DNA of 49,800 bases from an uncultured Lachnospiraceae bacterium (GCA_947174015.1 CAMWHJ010000020.1:1-49800); one strand, 5' to 3'. Counted from the first letter of the stretch, positions 33,270 to 40,940 are shown. The notes: generated by a model from the letters alone, not told the origin. A program made the numbers and translations.

Positions 33270-34298
33270 ATGAAAGGAAAGAAACAAAAATCATATGTGA
33301 GATATGTTTTGGCATACTGTTTTCTACTCAGTTGTCTTATGCTGCTGATTTTGTGGAATATCAATGCAGGAAGCGTGGAAATGACCATGGGTCAGGTTTT
33401 TGAAATTCTTCTGGGACACCACAGACAGGATATGAATTATCAGATTGTCTGGGATATTCGTATTCCCAGAATTTTGGCAGCTTTGATTTTAGGGGGTGCC
33501 TTGTCTGTGGCAGGCTTTTTGTTGCAGACTTTTTTCGGCAATCCCATTGCAGGACCCTTTGTGCTGGGGATATCTTCTGGGGCAAAGCTCATGGTGGCAC
33601 TGACCATGATTACTTTATTGGGGTATGGTGTAGGGATAAATTCCTGGTCTTTGATTTTGGCGGCCTTTGCAGGTGCTGTGATTTCCATGGGGTTTGTGCT
33701 TTTGGTATCGGCAAGAGTGAAAAATATGTCTATGTTGATTATCTGTGGTGTGATGATTAGCTATATTTGTTCGGCAATTACGGAATTTGTGGTTACTTTT
33801 GCAGATGATTCCAACATTGTGAATCTTCACAACTGGTCTATGGGCAGTTTCTCCGGTATGAACTTTGATAAGGTGAAAATCATGGCGGCAGTGATTGGCA
33901 TTGCGTTGCTTTTGTCTTTTCTTCTGGCAAAACCCATGGGGGCTTATCAGTTGGGAGAGGAATATGCCAGAACCCTGGGGGTGAATATTTTATTTTTGCG
34001 GATGTCTCTGATTTTTTTGTCCAGTCTGCTGGCGGCAACAGTAACTGCTTTTGCAGGTCCCATTTCCTTTGTGGGGATTGCAGTGCCCCATTTGGTGAAG
34101 GGGTTACTGAAGACGGCAAAGCCTTTGGTGGTGCTGCCTGCCTGTTTTTTGGGAGGAGCAGTGTTTTGTCTGTTTTGTGACTTAATTGCCCGAACCGTAT
34201 TTGCACCTACGGAGCTTAGTATCAGCTCAGTGACCGCAGTATTTGGGGCACCGGTGGTGATCTGGCTGATGATCCGCAGACATGATAGAAGTGCTTGA
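33270..34298 (+). CDS. FecCD/BtuC-type ABC permease
   Basis: A 342-aa permease with about ten membrane helices. Family blocks are visible: IPRILAALILGGALSVAGFLLQTFFGNPIAGPFVLGISSGA near the N-terminus, and PISFVGIAVPHLVKGL (the coupling helix for the ATPase) near residue 270. It pairs with the binding protein upstream and the ATPase downstream. The next gene's start overlaps or follows closely. Vitamin B12, heme and iron-siderophore permeases are not separable by motif, so corrinoid is inferred from context. Confidence 0.92.
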   Translation: MKGKKQKSYVRYVLAYCFLLSCLMLLILWNINAGSVEMTMGQVFEILLGHHRQDMNYQIVWDIRIPRILAALILGGALSVAGFLLQTFFGNPIAGPFVLGISSGAKLMVALTMITLLGYGVGINSWSLILAAFAGAVISMGFVLLVSARVKNMSMLIICGVMISYICSAITEFVVTFADDSNIVNLHNWSMGSFSGMNFDKVKIMAAVIGIALLLSFLLAKPMGAYQLGEEYARTLGVNILFLRMSLIFLSSLLAATVTAFAGPISFVGIAVPHLVKGLLKTAKPLVVLPACFLGGAVFCLFCDLIARTVFAPTELSISSVTAVFGAPVVIWLMIRRHDRSA

Positions 34299-34308
34299 GT
34301 TAGGAGCG

Positions 34309-35418
34309 ATGGATATGGATGAAAAAGAAATATATTTGCATACAGAACATCTGGCAGTGGGGTATCAGAAGCCTCTCATTGAGGAGATTGAGATTGCAGT
34401 TGCCAGAGGAGAAATTCTTACGCTGATTGGACCAAACGGTGCAGGAAAATCTACAATTTTAAAAAGCATAACCAAACAGCTTTCTTTCCACAAAGGAATT
34501 ATATGGATTGACAAGAAGTCCCTTACGCAGATGTCTGGCAAAGATGTGGCAAAGAAAATGGCAGTGGTGATGACAAAACAGATTCACTCAGAATTGATGA
34601 CCTGTCAGGATGTGGTTGGTACAGGCCGGTATCCCTATACCGGAAAGCTGGGTATTTTAGGCAGGGAGGACCAAGAGAAAGTGTGGGAAGCTTTAAGGTT
34701 GGTACAGGCGGAGGAACTGGCATGGCAGGAGTTTTCCAAAGTCAGTGACGGACAGCGCCAGAGAATTATGCTTGCCAAAGCCATATGTCAGGAACCGGAG
34801 CTGATTGTGTTAGATGAGCCCACCTCTTTTTTGGATATCAGACATAAGCTGGAGCTGCTGTATATTCTAAAACAGATGGTAAGGGAGAAGAAAATTGCAG
34901 TTATTATGTCTCTTCATGAATTGGATTTGGCACAGCGGATTTCTGACAAGGTGGTGTGTGTGAAGGATGGGAAAATAGATCGGTGCCAAAGGGTGGAGGA
35001 GGTCTTTGCGGGAAACTATATCACAGAGCTGTATGGAATAGAAAAAGGCAGCTTTTCAGAAAAATTTGGCACAGTGGAATTGCCTCAGGTGGAAGGAGCA
35101 CCACAAGTTTTTGTGATTGGAGGCAATGGCAGTGGAATTCCCCTTTATCGAAGGCTCCAAAGGCAGGGAATACCTTTTGCGGCGGGAATCCTGCATGAAA
35201 ATGATGTGGAGTATGGGGTGGCATCATCACTGGCAGTGGAGGTGGTGTCAGAACAGGCTTTTGAAGAAATCTCTGAGAAAACCTTTCAAAAAGCGGTGGA
35301 ACTGATGGAAAAATGTTCCAGGGTTGTGTGTACGTTACATAGCTTTGGTACCATGAATGGAAGAAATCAAGAATTGCTAAAATTGGCGGAAGGTCAGGGA
35401 AAGGCAGAAGAAAAGTAG
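34309..35418 (+). CDS. ABC transporter ATPase (FecE/BtuD-type) with extra C-terminal domain
   Basis: A 369-aa protein. Walker A GPNGAGKST is at residues 41-49; the signature is a variant, VSDGQRQRIM instead of LSGGQ; Walker B is ELIVLDEPTSFLD. The ATPase ends near residue 240. About 110 residues follow that resemble a nucleotide-binding fold (VFVIGGNGSGIPLYRRLQRQGIPFAAGIL...), which FecE/BtuD proteins usually lack. I place the start at 34309 (TAGGAG just upstream); an ATG at 34282 overlaps the permease. It is the last gene of the riboswitch operon, ending 5 bp before a 17-bp-stem terminator. Confidence 0.88.
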   Translation: MDMDEKEIYLHTEHLAVGYQKPLIEEIEIAVARGEILTLIGPNGAGKSTILKSITKQLSFHKGIIWIDKKSLTQMSGKDVAKKMAVVMTKQIHSELMTCQDVVGTGRYPYTGKLGILGREDQEKVWEALRLVQAEELAWQEFSKVSDGQRQRIMLAKAICQEPELIVLDEPTSFLDIRHKLELLYILKQMVREKKIAVIMSLHELDLAQRISDKVVCVKDGKIDRCQRVEEVFAGNYITELYGIEKGSFSEKFGTVELPQVEGAPQVFVIGGNGSGIPLYRRLQRQGIPFAAGILHENDVEYGVASSLAVEVVSEQAFEEISEKTFQKAVELMEKCSRVVCTLHSFGTMNGRNQELLKLAEGQGKAEEK

Positions 35419-35422
35419 CTTT

Positions 35423-35460
35423 ACAGAAAAAACTGTGCAGTTATGCACAGTTTTTTCTGT
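35423..35460. terminator. Bidirectional 17-bp terminator
   Basis: ACAGAAAAAACTGTGCA (35423-35439) is exactly complementary to TGCACAGTTTTTTCTGT (35444-35460), loop GTTA. It separates the convergent corrinoid uptake operon and the CDF exporter gene and can serve both. Confidence 0.92.
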
Positions 35461-35484
35461 AATATTCCCAATATTATTCTGACA

Positions 35485-36366
35485 TCAGTTTTCCTGGGGA
35501 TTCACATGTACCATAATATGCTTTACTTTGGGAAAGCTTGCTTCAATGGAGTTGTGTACCCGTTCTGCAATGTTGTGTGTTTCTTTCAATGTGCGGTTTC
35601 CGTCCGCAGAAATCTCTATATCCACATAAATTCGATTGCCAAATAATCTGGTCCGCAGAAGGTCAATGGCAAGAACACCCTCTTGAGCCATGGCACAATT
35701 ACGCAGTGCAGTCTCTGTTTCTTCATCACAGGATTCATCCACCATCTTTTTGATGGCGTCCTGAAAGATATCAAAGGCTGCTTTGGCAATAAAAAAGCAG
35801 ATGACAAGGCTGGCAATGGGATCCAGCACCGGAAAGCCAAGGCGGGCACCGAAAATACCAATCAGTGCACCTACGGAAGACAGTGCATCAGAGCGGTGAT
35901 GCCATGCATCTGCCATCAAAGCGGCAGAATCCAGTTGTTTTGCATAGTGTCTTGTGTACCAGAACATCAGTTCTTTTGCTAAAATGGAAAGAACAGCCGC
36001 CAGCAGAGCTGCAATGCCGGGAACTGCCAATTCTTCATAGCTGCCGGAAAAAATATTTCGGCAGGCAGTGAAGCCGATAAATAAGCCAGTGATAAATAGT
36101 ATAGTTGCTAAAACAATGGCAGCCACACATTCCAGACGTTCATGCCCATAGGGATGTTCCCGATCCGAGTCTTTGCCGGAAAGTTTAATTCCCACAATCA
36201 CCACAAAGGTGGAGAATACATCAGAAGCAGAGTGAACAGCATCACTTACCATGGCAGCAGAGTGTGCCAGCACACCTGCCAAAAGCTTTAGTACAGACAA
36301 CAAAAGATTTGCAGCAATACTCACAAAAGAGACCCTCATTGCCGCTTTTTCAAATTTTTTTTCCAT
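35485..36366 (-). CDS. Cation diffusion facilitator (CDF) metal exporter, likely Co/Ni
   Basis: A 293-aa membrane protein with six hydrophobic segments and a C-terminal cytosolic domain. The metal site in TM2 is D42, H45 and D49 (SDAVHSASD); TM5 has D153, H156/H157 and D160 (DAWHHRSD). The HPYGHERLE loop is typical of the family. The ribosome site AGGAGG precedes the start at 36366. A NiCo riboswitch lies 145 bp upstream on the same strand, so expression should rise with Ni2+ or Co2+ and the pump should remove them. It is convergent with the corrinoid uptake operon. Confidence 0.93.
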   Translation of the reverse strand: MEKKFEKAAMRVSFVSIAANLLLSVLKLLAGVLAHSAAMVSDAVHSASDVFSTFVVIVGIKLSGKDSDREHPYGHERLECVAAIVLATILFITGLFIGFTACRNIFSGSYEELAVPGIAALLAAVLSILAKELMFWYTRHYAKQLDSAALMADAWHHRSDALSSVGALIGIFGARLGFPVLDPIASLVICFFIAKAAFDIFQDAIKKMVDESCDEETETALRNCAMAQEGVLAIDLLRTRLFGNRIYVDIEISADGNRTLKETHNIAERVHNSIEASFPKVKHIMVHVNPQEN

Positions 36367-36437
36367 AACAGTTACCTCCTAAGAATTTTGTAATAGGTAT
36401 GATAGCTCTATGGCACTTGCGTTTGTGGGAAATGTTA

Positions 36438-36480
36438 ATTCATGACAATAGAAAGTTCGCAAATCGTGCTTTCTATTGTT
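36438..36480 (-). repeat. 43-bp hairpin repeat, copy 1
   Basis: The plus strand carries ATTCATGACAATAGAAAG and ends GCTTTCTATTGTT. It matches the reverse complement of 44082-44124 at 39 of 43 positions. The 10-bp arms CAATAGAAAG and CTTTCTATTG form a stem. It lies in the leader of the CDF gene, between the riboswitch and the start. Confidence 0.6.
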
Positions 36481-36504
36481 TTAGAGAATAAAAAAACACC
36501 CACG

Positions 36505-36605
36505 TTAAGTAATAGCAACTACTGTCCCGCAGATGTAAAATCCACTGTCGCCGAAGCGACCCGGCTCCATAGGCGAATGCCCCGGCCTGCTCAGTTTGTA
36601 CTGTA
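36505..36605 (-). ncRNA. NiCo (czcD) riboswitch
   Basis: On the minus strand, AACTGAGCAGGC (36596 down to 36585), then GAGCCGGG, GGCGACAG, and finally CATCTGCGGGACAGTAGTT (36535 to 36517), reproduces the four-stem core of NiCo riboswitches in order. The outer helix is CAAACT with AGTAGTTG. The conserved GAGCAGGC and GCGGGACAG segments are the metal-binding core described for this class. It lies upstream of a CDF exporter, the standard target. I could not identify a clear terminator for its expression platform. Confidence 0.85.
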
Positions 36606-36784
36606 TAATATGCAGTGCAAAGAGTTTTCATCATCTTACCATAAACATATGAAAAAAGCAACAGGAATGTGAAAAAAAGTAGTGATTGGTTCAAAGAAAC
36701 AAAAATCAGAACAAAATATAAAAACGTTTGTTCTTTTTTGCTGGAAAAATGAGGGGCAATGTGGTATGCTAAGAACAAATATTC

Positions 36785-36829
36785 GTAATTGTTTTGTACA
36801 GAGATGTGCATTGACTGCACAGCCATGAA
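36785..36829 (+). repeat. Diverged MITE copy H
   Basis: GTAATTGTTTTGTACAG then ATGTGCATTGACTGCACAG and CATGAAA: the same decayed sub-type as 16806-16850. No right end is visible. Confidence 0.55.
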
Positions 36830-36915
36830 AAATTCAGTGGGAACGATGGAAAAATGTATGTGATATGGCTGCTATTTCCAAAGAATGCCAAAGCAATGAC
36901 AGAAAGGAGTTATTT

Positions 36916-37611
36916 ATGAACATAGAACAGGATATTCAAGGCAGGCTTTTTGCCCTGCAGGATTTAGAATACCGGAATTTTCACAGCCGTCTTATGCCGA
37001 CGGTGGATAAGGAGCACATTATTGGCGTGCGTACACCGGCTTTGCGAAAACTGGCAAAAGATCTGGCAAAGGAGGGGCAGTATATGCAGTTTCTTGACTT
37101 GCTGCCCCATAAATATTATGAGGAAAACAATCTTCATGGTTTTTTCATTGAAGGGATTCGGGATTATGCAGATTGTGTAAAGAGGCTCAATGAATTTCTG
37201 CCTTTTGTGGATAACTGGGCAACCTGTGACCTGATGTCCCCAAAGATTTTTAAAAAACATAAGAAAGAGCTTTTGACAGAAATTCAGGGTTGGCTTGCCT
37301 CAGAGGATATTTATACCATCCGCTATGGAATTAACATGCTGATGACGCATTATCTGGATGAGGATTTTCAAGAGGAATACTTGCAGTGGGTTTCCAAACT
37401 GCACTCTCAGGAATATTATGTGAATATGATGATTGCCTGGTATTTTGCCACAGCACTGGCAAAGCAGAGAGAAAGTGCCATAATATATATAGAAGAAAAG
37501 CGTTTAGAACCATGGACACACAACAAAGCAATTCAAAAGGCAGTGGAAAGTCTTAGAATCAGCCCGGAGGATAAGGCATATTTAAAGACTCTGAAGGTGA
37601 GAAGACAGTAG
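36916..37611 (+). CDS. DNA alkylation repair protein (AlkD-like)
   Basis: A 231-aa all-helical HEAT-repeat DNA glycosylase of the AlkC/AlkD superfamily, which excises 3-methyladenine and 7-methylguanine. Family blocks are VGVRTPALRKLAKDLAK-like (IGVRTPALRKLAKDL), EENNLHGFFIEGI, FVDNWATCDLMSPKIF (with the catalytic-type Asp) and YYVNMMIAWYFATALAKQ near the end. The start at 36916 follows AAAGGAG; an in-frame ATG at 36865 lacks a site. It precedes the NAD/ADP-ribose gene group but is separated from it by 440 bp. Confidence 0.9.
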   Translation: MNIEQDIQGRLFALQDLEYRNFHSRLMPTVDKEHIIGVRTPALRKLAKDLAKEGQYMQFLDLLPHKYYEENNLHGFFIEGIRDYADCVKRLNEFLPFVDNWATCDLMSPKIFKKHKKELLTEIQGWLASEDIYTIRYGINMLMTHYLDEDFQEEYLQWVSKLHSQEYYVNMMIAWYFATALAKQRESAIIYIEEKRLEPWTHNKAIQKAVESLRISPEDKAYLKTLKVRRQ

Positions 37612-37657
37612 CAACAATTCAGGACAGGACTGTGCACTTACTGCAAAGTCCGTAAGT
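37612..37657 (+). repeat. Diverged MITE copy I
   Basis: AGCAACAATTCAGGACAGG then ACTGTGCACTTACTGCAAAGTCCGTAAG aligns with the left end and hairpin of the MITE family, with base changes in both stem arms. It directly abuts the alkD stop codon. Confidence 0.55.
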
Positions 37658-37710
37658 GTTCCATATATGCTGTGCAAATTCTGCATGGCTGCACTCAGGC
37701 AAGTCAAACA

Positions 37711-37791
37711 CCCCGCTGCAAGCAGCGGGGTATCAAAATTGTAACGCCCCAGGGGGTGGAATATTTGACCCTTGCGGCATTCGTCAAATAT
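37711..37791 (+). other. Pair of strong hairpins, unexplained
   Basis: CCCCGCTG (37711-37718) and CAGCGGGG (37723-37730) form a GC-rich stem with a 4-nt loop. ATATTTGAC (37761-37769) and GTCAAATAT (37783-37791) form a second perfect stem. No coding frame fits. With the terminator at 37839 the 440-bp gap looks like a structured transcript tail or a decayed composite repeat. Confidence 0.45.
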
Positions 37792-37838
37792 CCATGCAAG
37801 CATGGCTATTTTCCTCATTGCTACGCATGAATAATGTA

Positions 37839-37882
37839 AAGAAAAGGATACGATTCTGTTATGGGAATGGTATCCTTTTCTT
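37839..37882 (+). terminator. Terminator-like hairpin
   Basis: AAGAAAAGGATAC (37839-37851) pairs with GTATCCTTTTCTT (37869-37881), with a 17-nt loop. Confidence 0.55.
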
Positions 37883-37947
37883 ATAGGAGAAATCATGTTG
37901 TGTGGATGAAAAAGTATGGATCTTTTTATATACAAAATAATACTTGA

Positions 37948-37996
37948 CTTAGTAGCCCAAATATACTAATATGCTAAGTATAAAATAACTACTAAG
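37948..37996 (+). promoter_or_regulatory. Inverted repeat upstream of the NAD/ADP-ribose genes
   Basis: CTTAGTAG (37948-37955) and CTACTAAG (37989-37996) are exact reverse complements. Between them lie ATACTAAT and CTAAGTAT, related half-sites. This looks like a multi-site operator for a regulator of the DUF4291-NADAR-macrodomain-kptA group. The regulator is not known and no perfect promoter is visible here. Confidence 0.35.
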
Positions 37997-38052
37997 AAAA
38001 TTGATAGCTTCCGGAATTTTTATGATATATTGAGAAGGGAGAGAAGAAACAA

Positions 38053-38649
38053 ATGGAGAATAAGCATAGAAAACAAAGAGAAATCCGGGCAGTATTTGAC
38101 CAGGACAACATTCGGGTGTATCAGGCGTACAATCCCATAATTGCCCAAGAAGCAGTGAAACTGCAAACCTTTGGCAGCCATTTCAGCAGAACACGGATGA
38201 CATGGATTAAGCCTTCTTTTTTGTGGATGATGTACCGCTGCGGCTGGGCAGAAAAGGAGGGACAGGAATGTGTATTGGCAATCGATATGAAACGGGAAGC
38301 ATTTGACAAGATAGTGAAAGAGTCCGTCTTGTCTACTTATCAAGAAAAATCAGGAATATCTATGGAAGAGTGGAAAGGGAGAATAAAAAAATCAGACATA
38401 CGGTGTCAGTGGGATCCGGAACGTGACATTTACGGAAATCCATTGTCCTACCGTTCCATTCAGTTGGGAATCCGAGGCAAAGCAGTGGAACAGTATGTAG
38501 AAGAATGGATTGTAAGAATAGAAGATATTACAGATTATGTAAGAGAATTGAATCAGAAAAAAAGTCAGGGAATAGATATTCTGGGTTTACTTCCCAGAGA
38601 AATCCCTTATCCTGATTTGCGAATGGGAGGAGAAAAATATGCGGTATAA
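38053..38649 (+). CDS. DUF4291 family protein
   Basis: A 198-aa soluble protein. The DUF4291 signature is near the N-terminus: REIRAVFDQDNIRVYQAYNP, followed by RMTWIKPSFLWMMYRCGW and VLAIDMKREAFDKI. The conserved R, Y, W and K residues in these blocks would suit a nucleotide-binding or transferase site, but the activity of the family is unknown. The gene overlaps the NADAR gene by 11 bp, so the two are translationally coupled. That link to NAD/ADP-ribose chemistry is the best clue to its role. AGAAGGGAGAG precedes the start. Confidence 0.85.
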   Translation: MENKHRKQREIRAVFDQDNIRVYQAYNPIIAQEAVKLQTFGSHFSRTRMTWIKPSFLWMMYRCGWAEKEGQECVLAIDMKREAFDKIVKESVLSTYQEKSGISMEEWKGRIKKSDIRCQWDPERDIYGNPLSYRSIQLGIRGKAVEQYVEEWIVRIEDITDYVRELNQKKSQGIDILGLLPREIPYPDLRMGGEKYAV

Positions 38650-39199
38650 TCGGGAAATGATAATCAAAGACTATGAGGAAAAACAGAGACAGAAATTTAT
38701 CTTTTTTTGGGGTGCCGAAGAAAAAGCACAGCAAATCACAAAGGCATGTCTCAGTCAGTGGTATCCCTGCTGTTTTAAAGCAGAAGATCAGGAATACTAT
38801 ACAACAGAGCAATATATGATGGCACAGAAAGCCCTGCTTTTTGAAGATAAAGAGATGTTCAGGCAGATTATGAAGGCAGAACATCCAAAGCAGTTCAAAA
38901 CACTCGGGCGAAAGATTCGGGGATTTCAGGAAGAAGTCTGGAAAGAGCATCGCATGGATATTGTGGTGGCGGGAAATTATGCTAAGTTTTCCCAAAATCC
39001 GGAGCTGAAAAACTTTTTGCTGGCAAGTAAAGAACGTATTTTGGTGGAAGCCAGTCCCTATGACAAAATATGGGGAATCGGCATGACAGGAGATTCCCCC
39101 AATGTGGAAAATCCATTGACATGGAAAGGAACCAATCTTCTGGGATTTGCACTCATGGAGGTTCGTGACATACTGCAAGAAGAAAAAGAGGAGATTTAA
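38639..39199 (+). CDS. NADAR family protein (YbiA-like ADP-ribose hydrolase fold)
   Basis: A 186-aa protein. NADAR features are: IFFWGAEEK near residue 19; YTTEQYMMAQKALLFED (helix with the E-x-x-M-M motif); RKIRGFQEEVWKEHRMDIVVAGNYAKFSQNPELKNFLLAS; and DKIWGIGM near residue 140. NADAR proteins act on ADP-ribosylated or aminated ribose compounds; some remove ADP-ribose from guanine in nucleic acids and pair with DarT-like toxins, others (YbiA) act in riboflavin intermediate damage control. No toxin of the DarT type is adjacent. The start overlaps the DUF4291 gene, with GGGAGGAG just upstream. Confidence 0.9.
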   Translation: MRYNREMIIKDYEEKQRQKFIFFWGAEEKAQQITKACLSQWYPCCFKAEDQEYYTTEQYMMAQKALLFEDKEMFRQIMKAEHPKQFKTLGRKIRGFQEEVWKEHRMDIVVAGNYAKFSQNPELKNFLLASKERILVEASPYDKIWGIGMTGDSPNVENPLTWKGTNLLGFALMEVRDILQEEKEEI

Positions 39200-39272
39200 A
39201 ATACCCATGTAAATCAAGCCTTTGGAATTTGTTTTGAGGAAATGGGGACAGATGGAAAGAGGAGAAAACGGA

Positions 39273-39809
39273 ATGAATACAAAAATAACAATTGTATTAG
39301 GGGATATTACAAAAATAGAATATGTGGATGCAGTGGTAAATGCTGCAAATTCAAGCTTATTAGGGGGCGGCGGTGTGGATGGTGCCATCCATAGGGCTGC
39401 AGGAAGGGAATTATTGGCGGAATGTATGAAACTGCATGGCTGTAAAACCGGTCAGGCAAAATTCACCAAGGGATATAAAATGAATTGTAAATATATTATT
39501 CATACCGTAGGTCCTGTGTGGTTTGGAGGCAAAAGAAACGAAGAAAAGATGTTGGCAGAGTGTTATTACAATTGCTGTAAACTTGCAAGAGAACAGGGAG
39601 TGGAAACCATGGCTTTTCCATCCATTTCCACCGGTGCCTATCGCTTTCCCATAGAACAAGCGGCAGAAATTGCAGTAAAGACAGTGTGGGATTTTATCCA
39701 TCAAGAGGAACACGCATTTCGTGAGATAAAGTGGGTATTATTTGATGAAAAAACGAAGGCGGTTTTTGATAGGGTAATTAAAGAGAGAACAGAGCAGGAG
39801 GAAACATGA
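39273..39809 (+). CDS. Macrodomain protein (O-acetyl-ADP-ribose deacetylase type)
   Basis: A 178-aa MacroD-type macrodomain. Motifs are LGDITKI near the N-terminus, VNAANSSLLGGGGVDGAIHRAAG (catalytic N and the G-rich loop with D), YIIHTVGPVW and AFPSISTGAYRFPIEQAAEIAV. It should hydrolyse ADP-ribose from acidic residues or O-acetyl-ADP-ribose, or dephosphorylate ADP-ribose 1''-phosphate. The start at 39273 follows GAGGAGAAAACGG; an upstream in-frame start at 39222 has no site. The stop overlaps the kptA start by 4 bp, which matches chemistry: KptA releases a cyclic ADP-ribose phosphate. Confidence 0.93.
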   Translation: MNTKITIVLGDITKIEYVDAVVNAANSSLLGGGGVDGAIHRAAGRELLAECMKLHGCKTGQAKFTKGYKMNCKYIIHTVGPVWFGGKRNEEKMLAECYYNCCKLAREQGVETMAFPSISTGAYRFPIEQAAEIAVKTVWDFIHQEEHAFREIKWVLFDEKTKAVFDRVIKERTEQEET

Positions 39810-40351
39810 ATTATACAGAGTTGAGCAAATATATGAGTCTGATACTGCGGCATAAGCCGGAGGTCATAGGGATCACGTTAGATGAACATGGCTGGGCAGA
39901 GGTGGATGATTTGGTGGCAGGAATTGCAAAGAAATATTCCTTTGATCAGAACATGTTGGAGGAAATTGTACAGAACGACAATAAGCAGCGGTATTCTTTC
40001 AGCGAAGATAAAAGAAAGATTCGAGCCAATCAGGGACATTCGGTGGAGGTGGATGTGGAATTAAAGGAGACAGTTCCCCCTGAGATTTTGTATCACGGAA
40101 CCGGAGAAAAATACGTGAAAGCAATTCAGCAGGAGGGATTGAAATCGAAAAGCCGTCTGTATGTACACCTGACAGACAATCCAAAAACCGCCAAGACTGT
40201 GGGAAGACGTCATGGCATTCCGTGGGTATTTCAGGTGGACAGCAAAAAAATGGCAGAAGATGGGTATCTGTTTTATTTATCAGAAAATGGTGTGTGGCTT
40301 ACCAGAGAGGTTCCGAAGGAATATTTAAAGAAGCTATTCTCATGGGTGTAA
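39806..40351 (+). CDS. kptA: RNA 2'-phosphotransferase (Tpt1/KptA family)
   Basis: A 181-aa protein. Catalytic motifs of the family are: LSKYMSLILRHKPEVIGITLDEHGW (Arg-His of the N-lobe); ILYHGTGEKYVKAIQQEGLK (H of the ART fold); RLYVHLTDNPKTAKTVGRRHG (H and R). It transfers an internal RNA 2'-phosphate to NAD+, yielding ADP-ribose 1'',2''-cyclic phosphate. Bacteria seldom need it for tRNA splicing, so its true substrate is open. The gene overlaps the macrodomain gene (ATGA), in a run of four overlapping or close genes. Confidence 0.93.
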   Translation: MNYTELSKYMSLILRHKPEVIGITLDEHGWAEVDDLVAGIAKKYSFDQNMLEEIVQNDNKQRYSFSEDKRKIRANQGHSVEVDVELKETVPPEILYHGTGEKYVKAIQQEGLKSKSRLYVHLTDNPKTAKTVGRRHGIPWVFQVDSKKMAEDGYLFYLSENGVWLTREVPKEYLKKLFSWV

Positions 40352-40400
40352 TACATAAAAGATGATTTCATATGAATTCTTCCCTGATGAAATAAATAAT

Positions 40401-40564
40401 GTAACAGTTCAGTCTACGCCATTCGCAAAACGCACCTATGGTGCTTTTCCGCTGCTATGCAGCTTTTTTTGCTCATAGACAAGTGTTTTGCTTATAACCA
40501 CGCTTATGTGCTCATTCATGCAAGCATGATTCGCACACAAAGCGGGCTATGGCTGAATTGTTAC
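40401..40564 (+). mobile_element. MITE copy J, 164 bp, second sub-type, perfect 8-bp duplication
   Basis: Left end GTAACAGTTCAG and right end CTGAATTGTTAC are inverted with one mismatch. Flanks are perfect repeats TAAATAAT (40393-40400 and 40565-40572). The interior is unlike copies A-E (it has short hairpins such as AAGCGGGC and ATGCAAGCAT) and has no coding capacity. The same ends on different interiors imply mobilisation by one transposase type. Confidence 0.85.
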
Positions 40565-40604
40565 TAAATAATAACTATGTTTAGAGAAAGGAAGAAGATA
40601 CGGT

Positions 40605-40922
40605 ATGTCAGTGATGATTTATGATGTTGACTTTGCAGAGAGCAAAATCTGTATTGGTGTCTCTTCGGAGGCTTCCTTTATCAGATTGTGGGAGCAGGCA
40701 ATTAGAGAGTGTCATATAACCAAGCTGGGGAATGGTATATGGCTGTTTCGCAGGGATTTAGAGGATATCGTGATGGAATTGGAGCAGATAAAAATATGGG
40801 CAGGCAATCTGTCAAATACACAGGATAGAAATTATCTTATTAATAAAGCAGAACAGGTGCGTCAGGAGTTGTGGAAACAATGGCAGGAGCATCCGGAGGT
40901 GGAAAGATTGTGGATGGGATAA
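40605..40922 (+). CDS. Unknown 105-aa protein
   Basis: Not recognised. The protein is soluble, mixed alpha/beta at the start (VMIYDVDFAESKICIGVSSEASFIRLWEQAIREC), with an amphipathic helical tail (NYLINKAEQVRQELWKQWQEHPEVERLW). AGAAAGGAAG precedes the start. Its short length, isolation after a MITE and nearness to two more unknown small genes resemble immunity genes of toxin systems, but there is no direct proof. Confidence 0.5.
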   Translation: MSVMIYDVDFAESKICIGVSSEASFIRLWEQAIRECHITKLGNGIWLFRRDLEDIVMELEQIKIWAGNLSNTQDRNYLINKAEQVRQELWKQWQEHPEVERLWMG

Positions 40923-40940
40923 AACAGAGGTAATTTCTTA

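Noticed and set aside
36442-36672. Plus-strand open frame of 76 codons
   Set aside because: It overlaps the minus-strand NiCo riboswitch and a hairpin repeat; no coding pattern or ribosome site.
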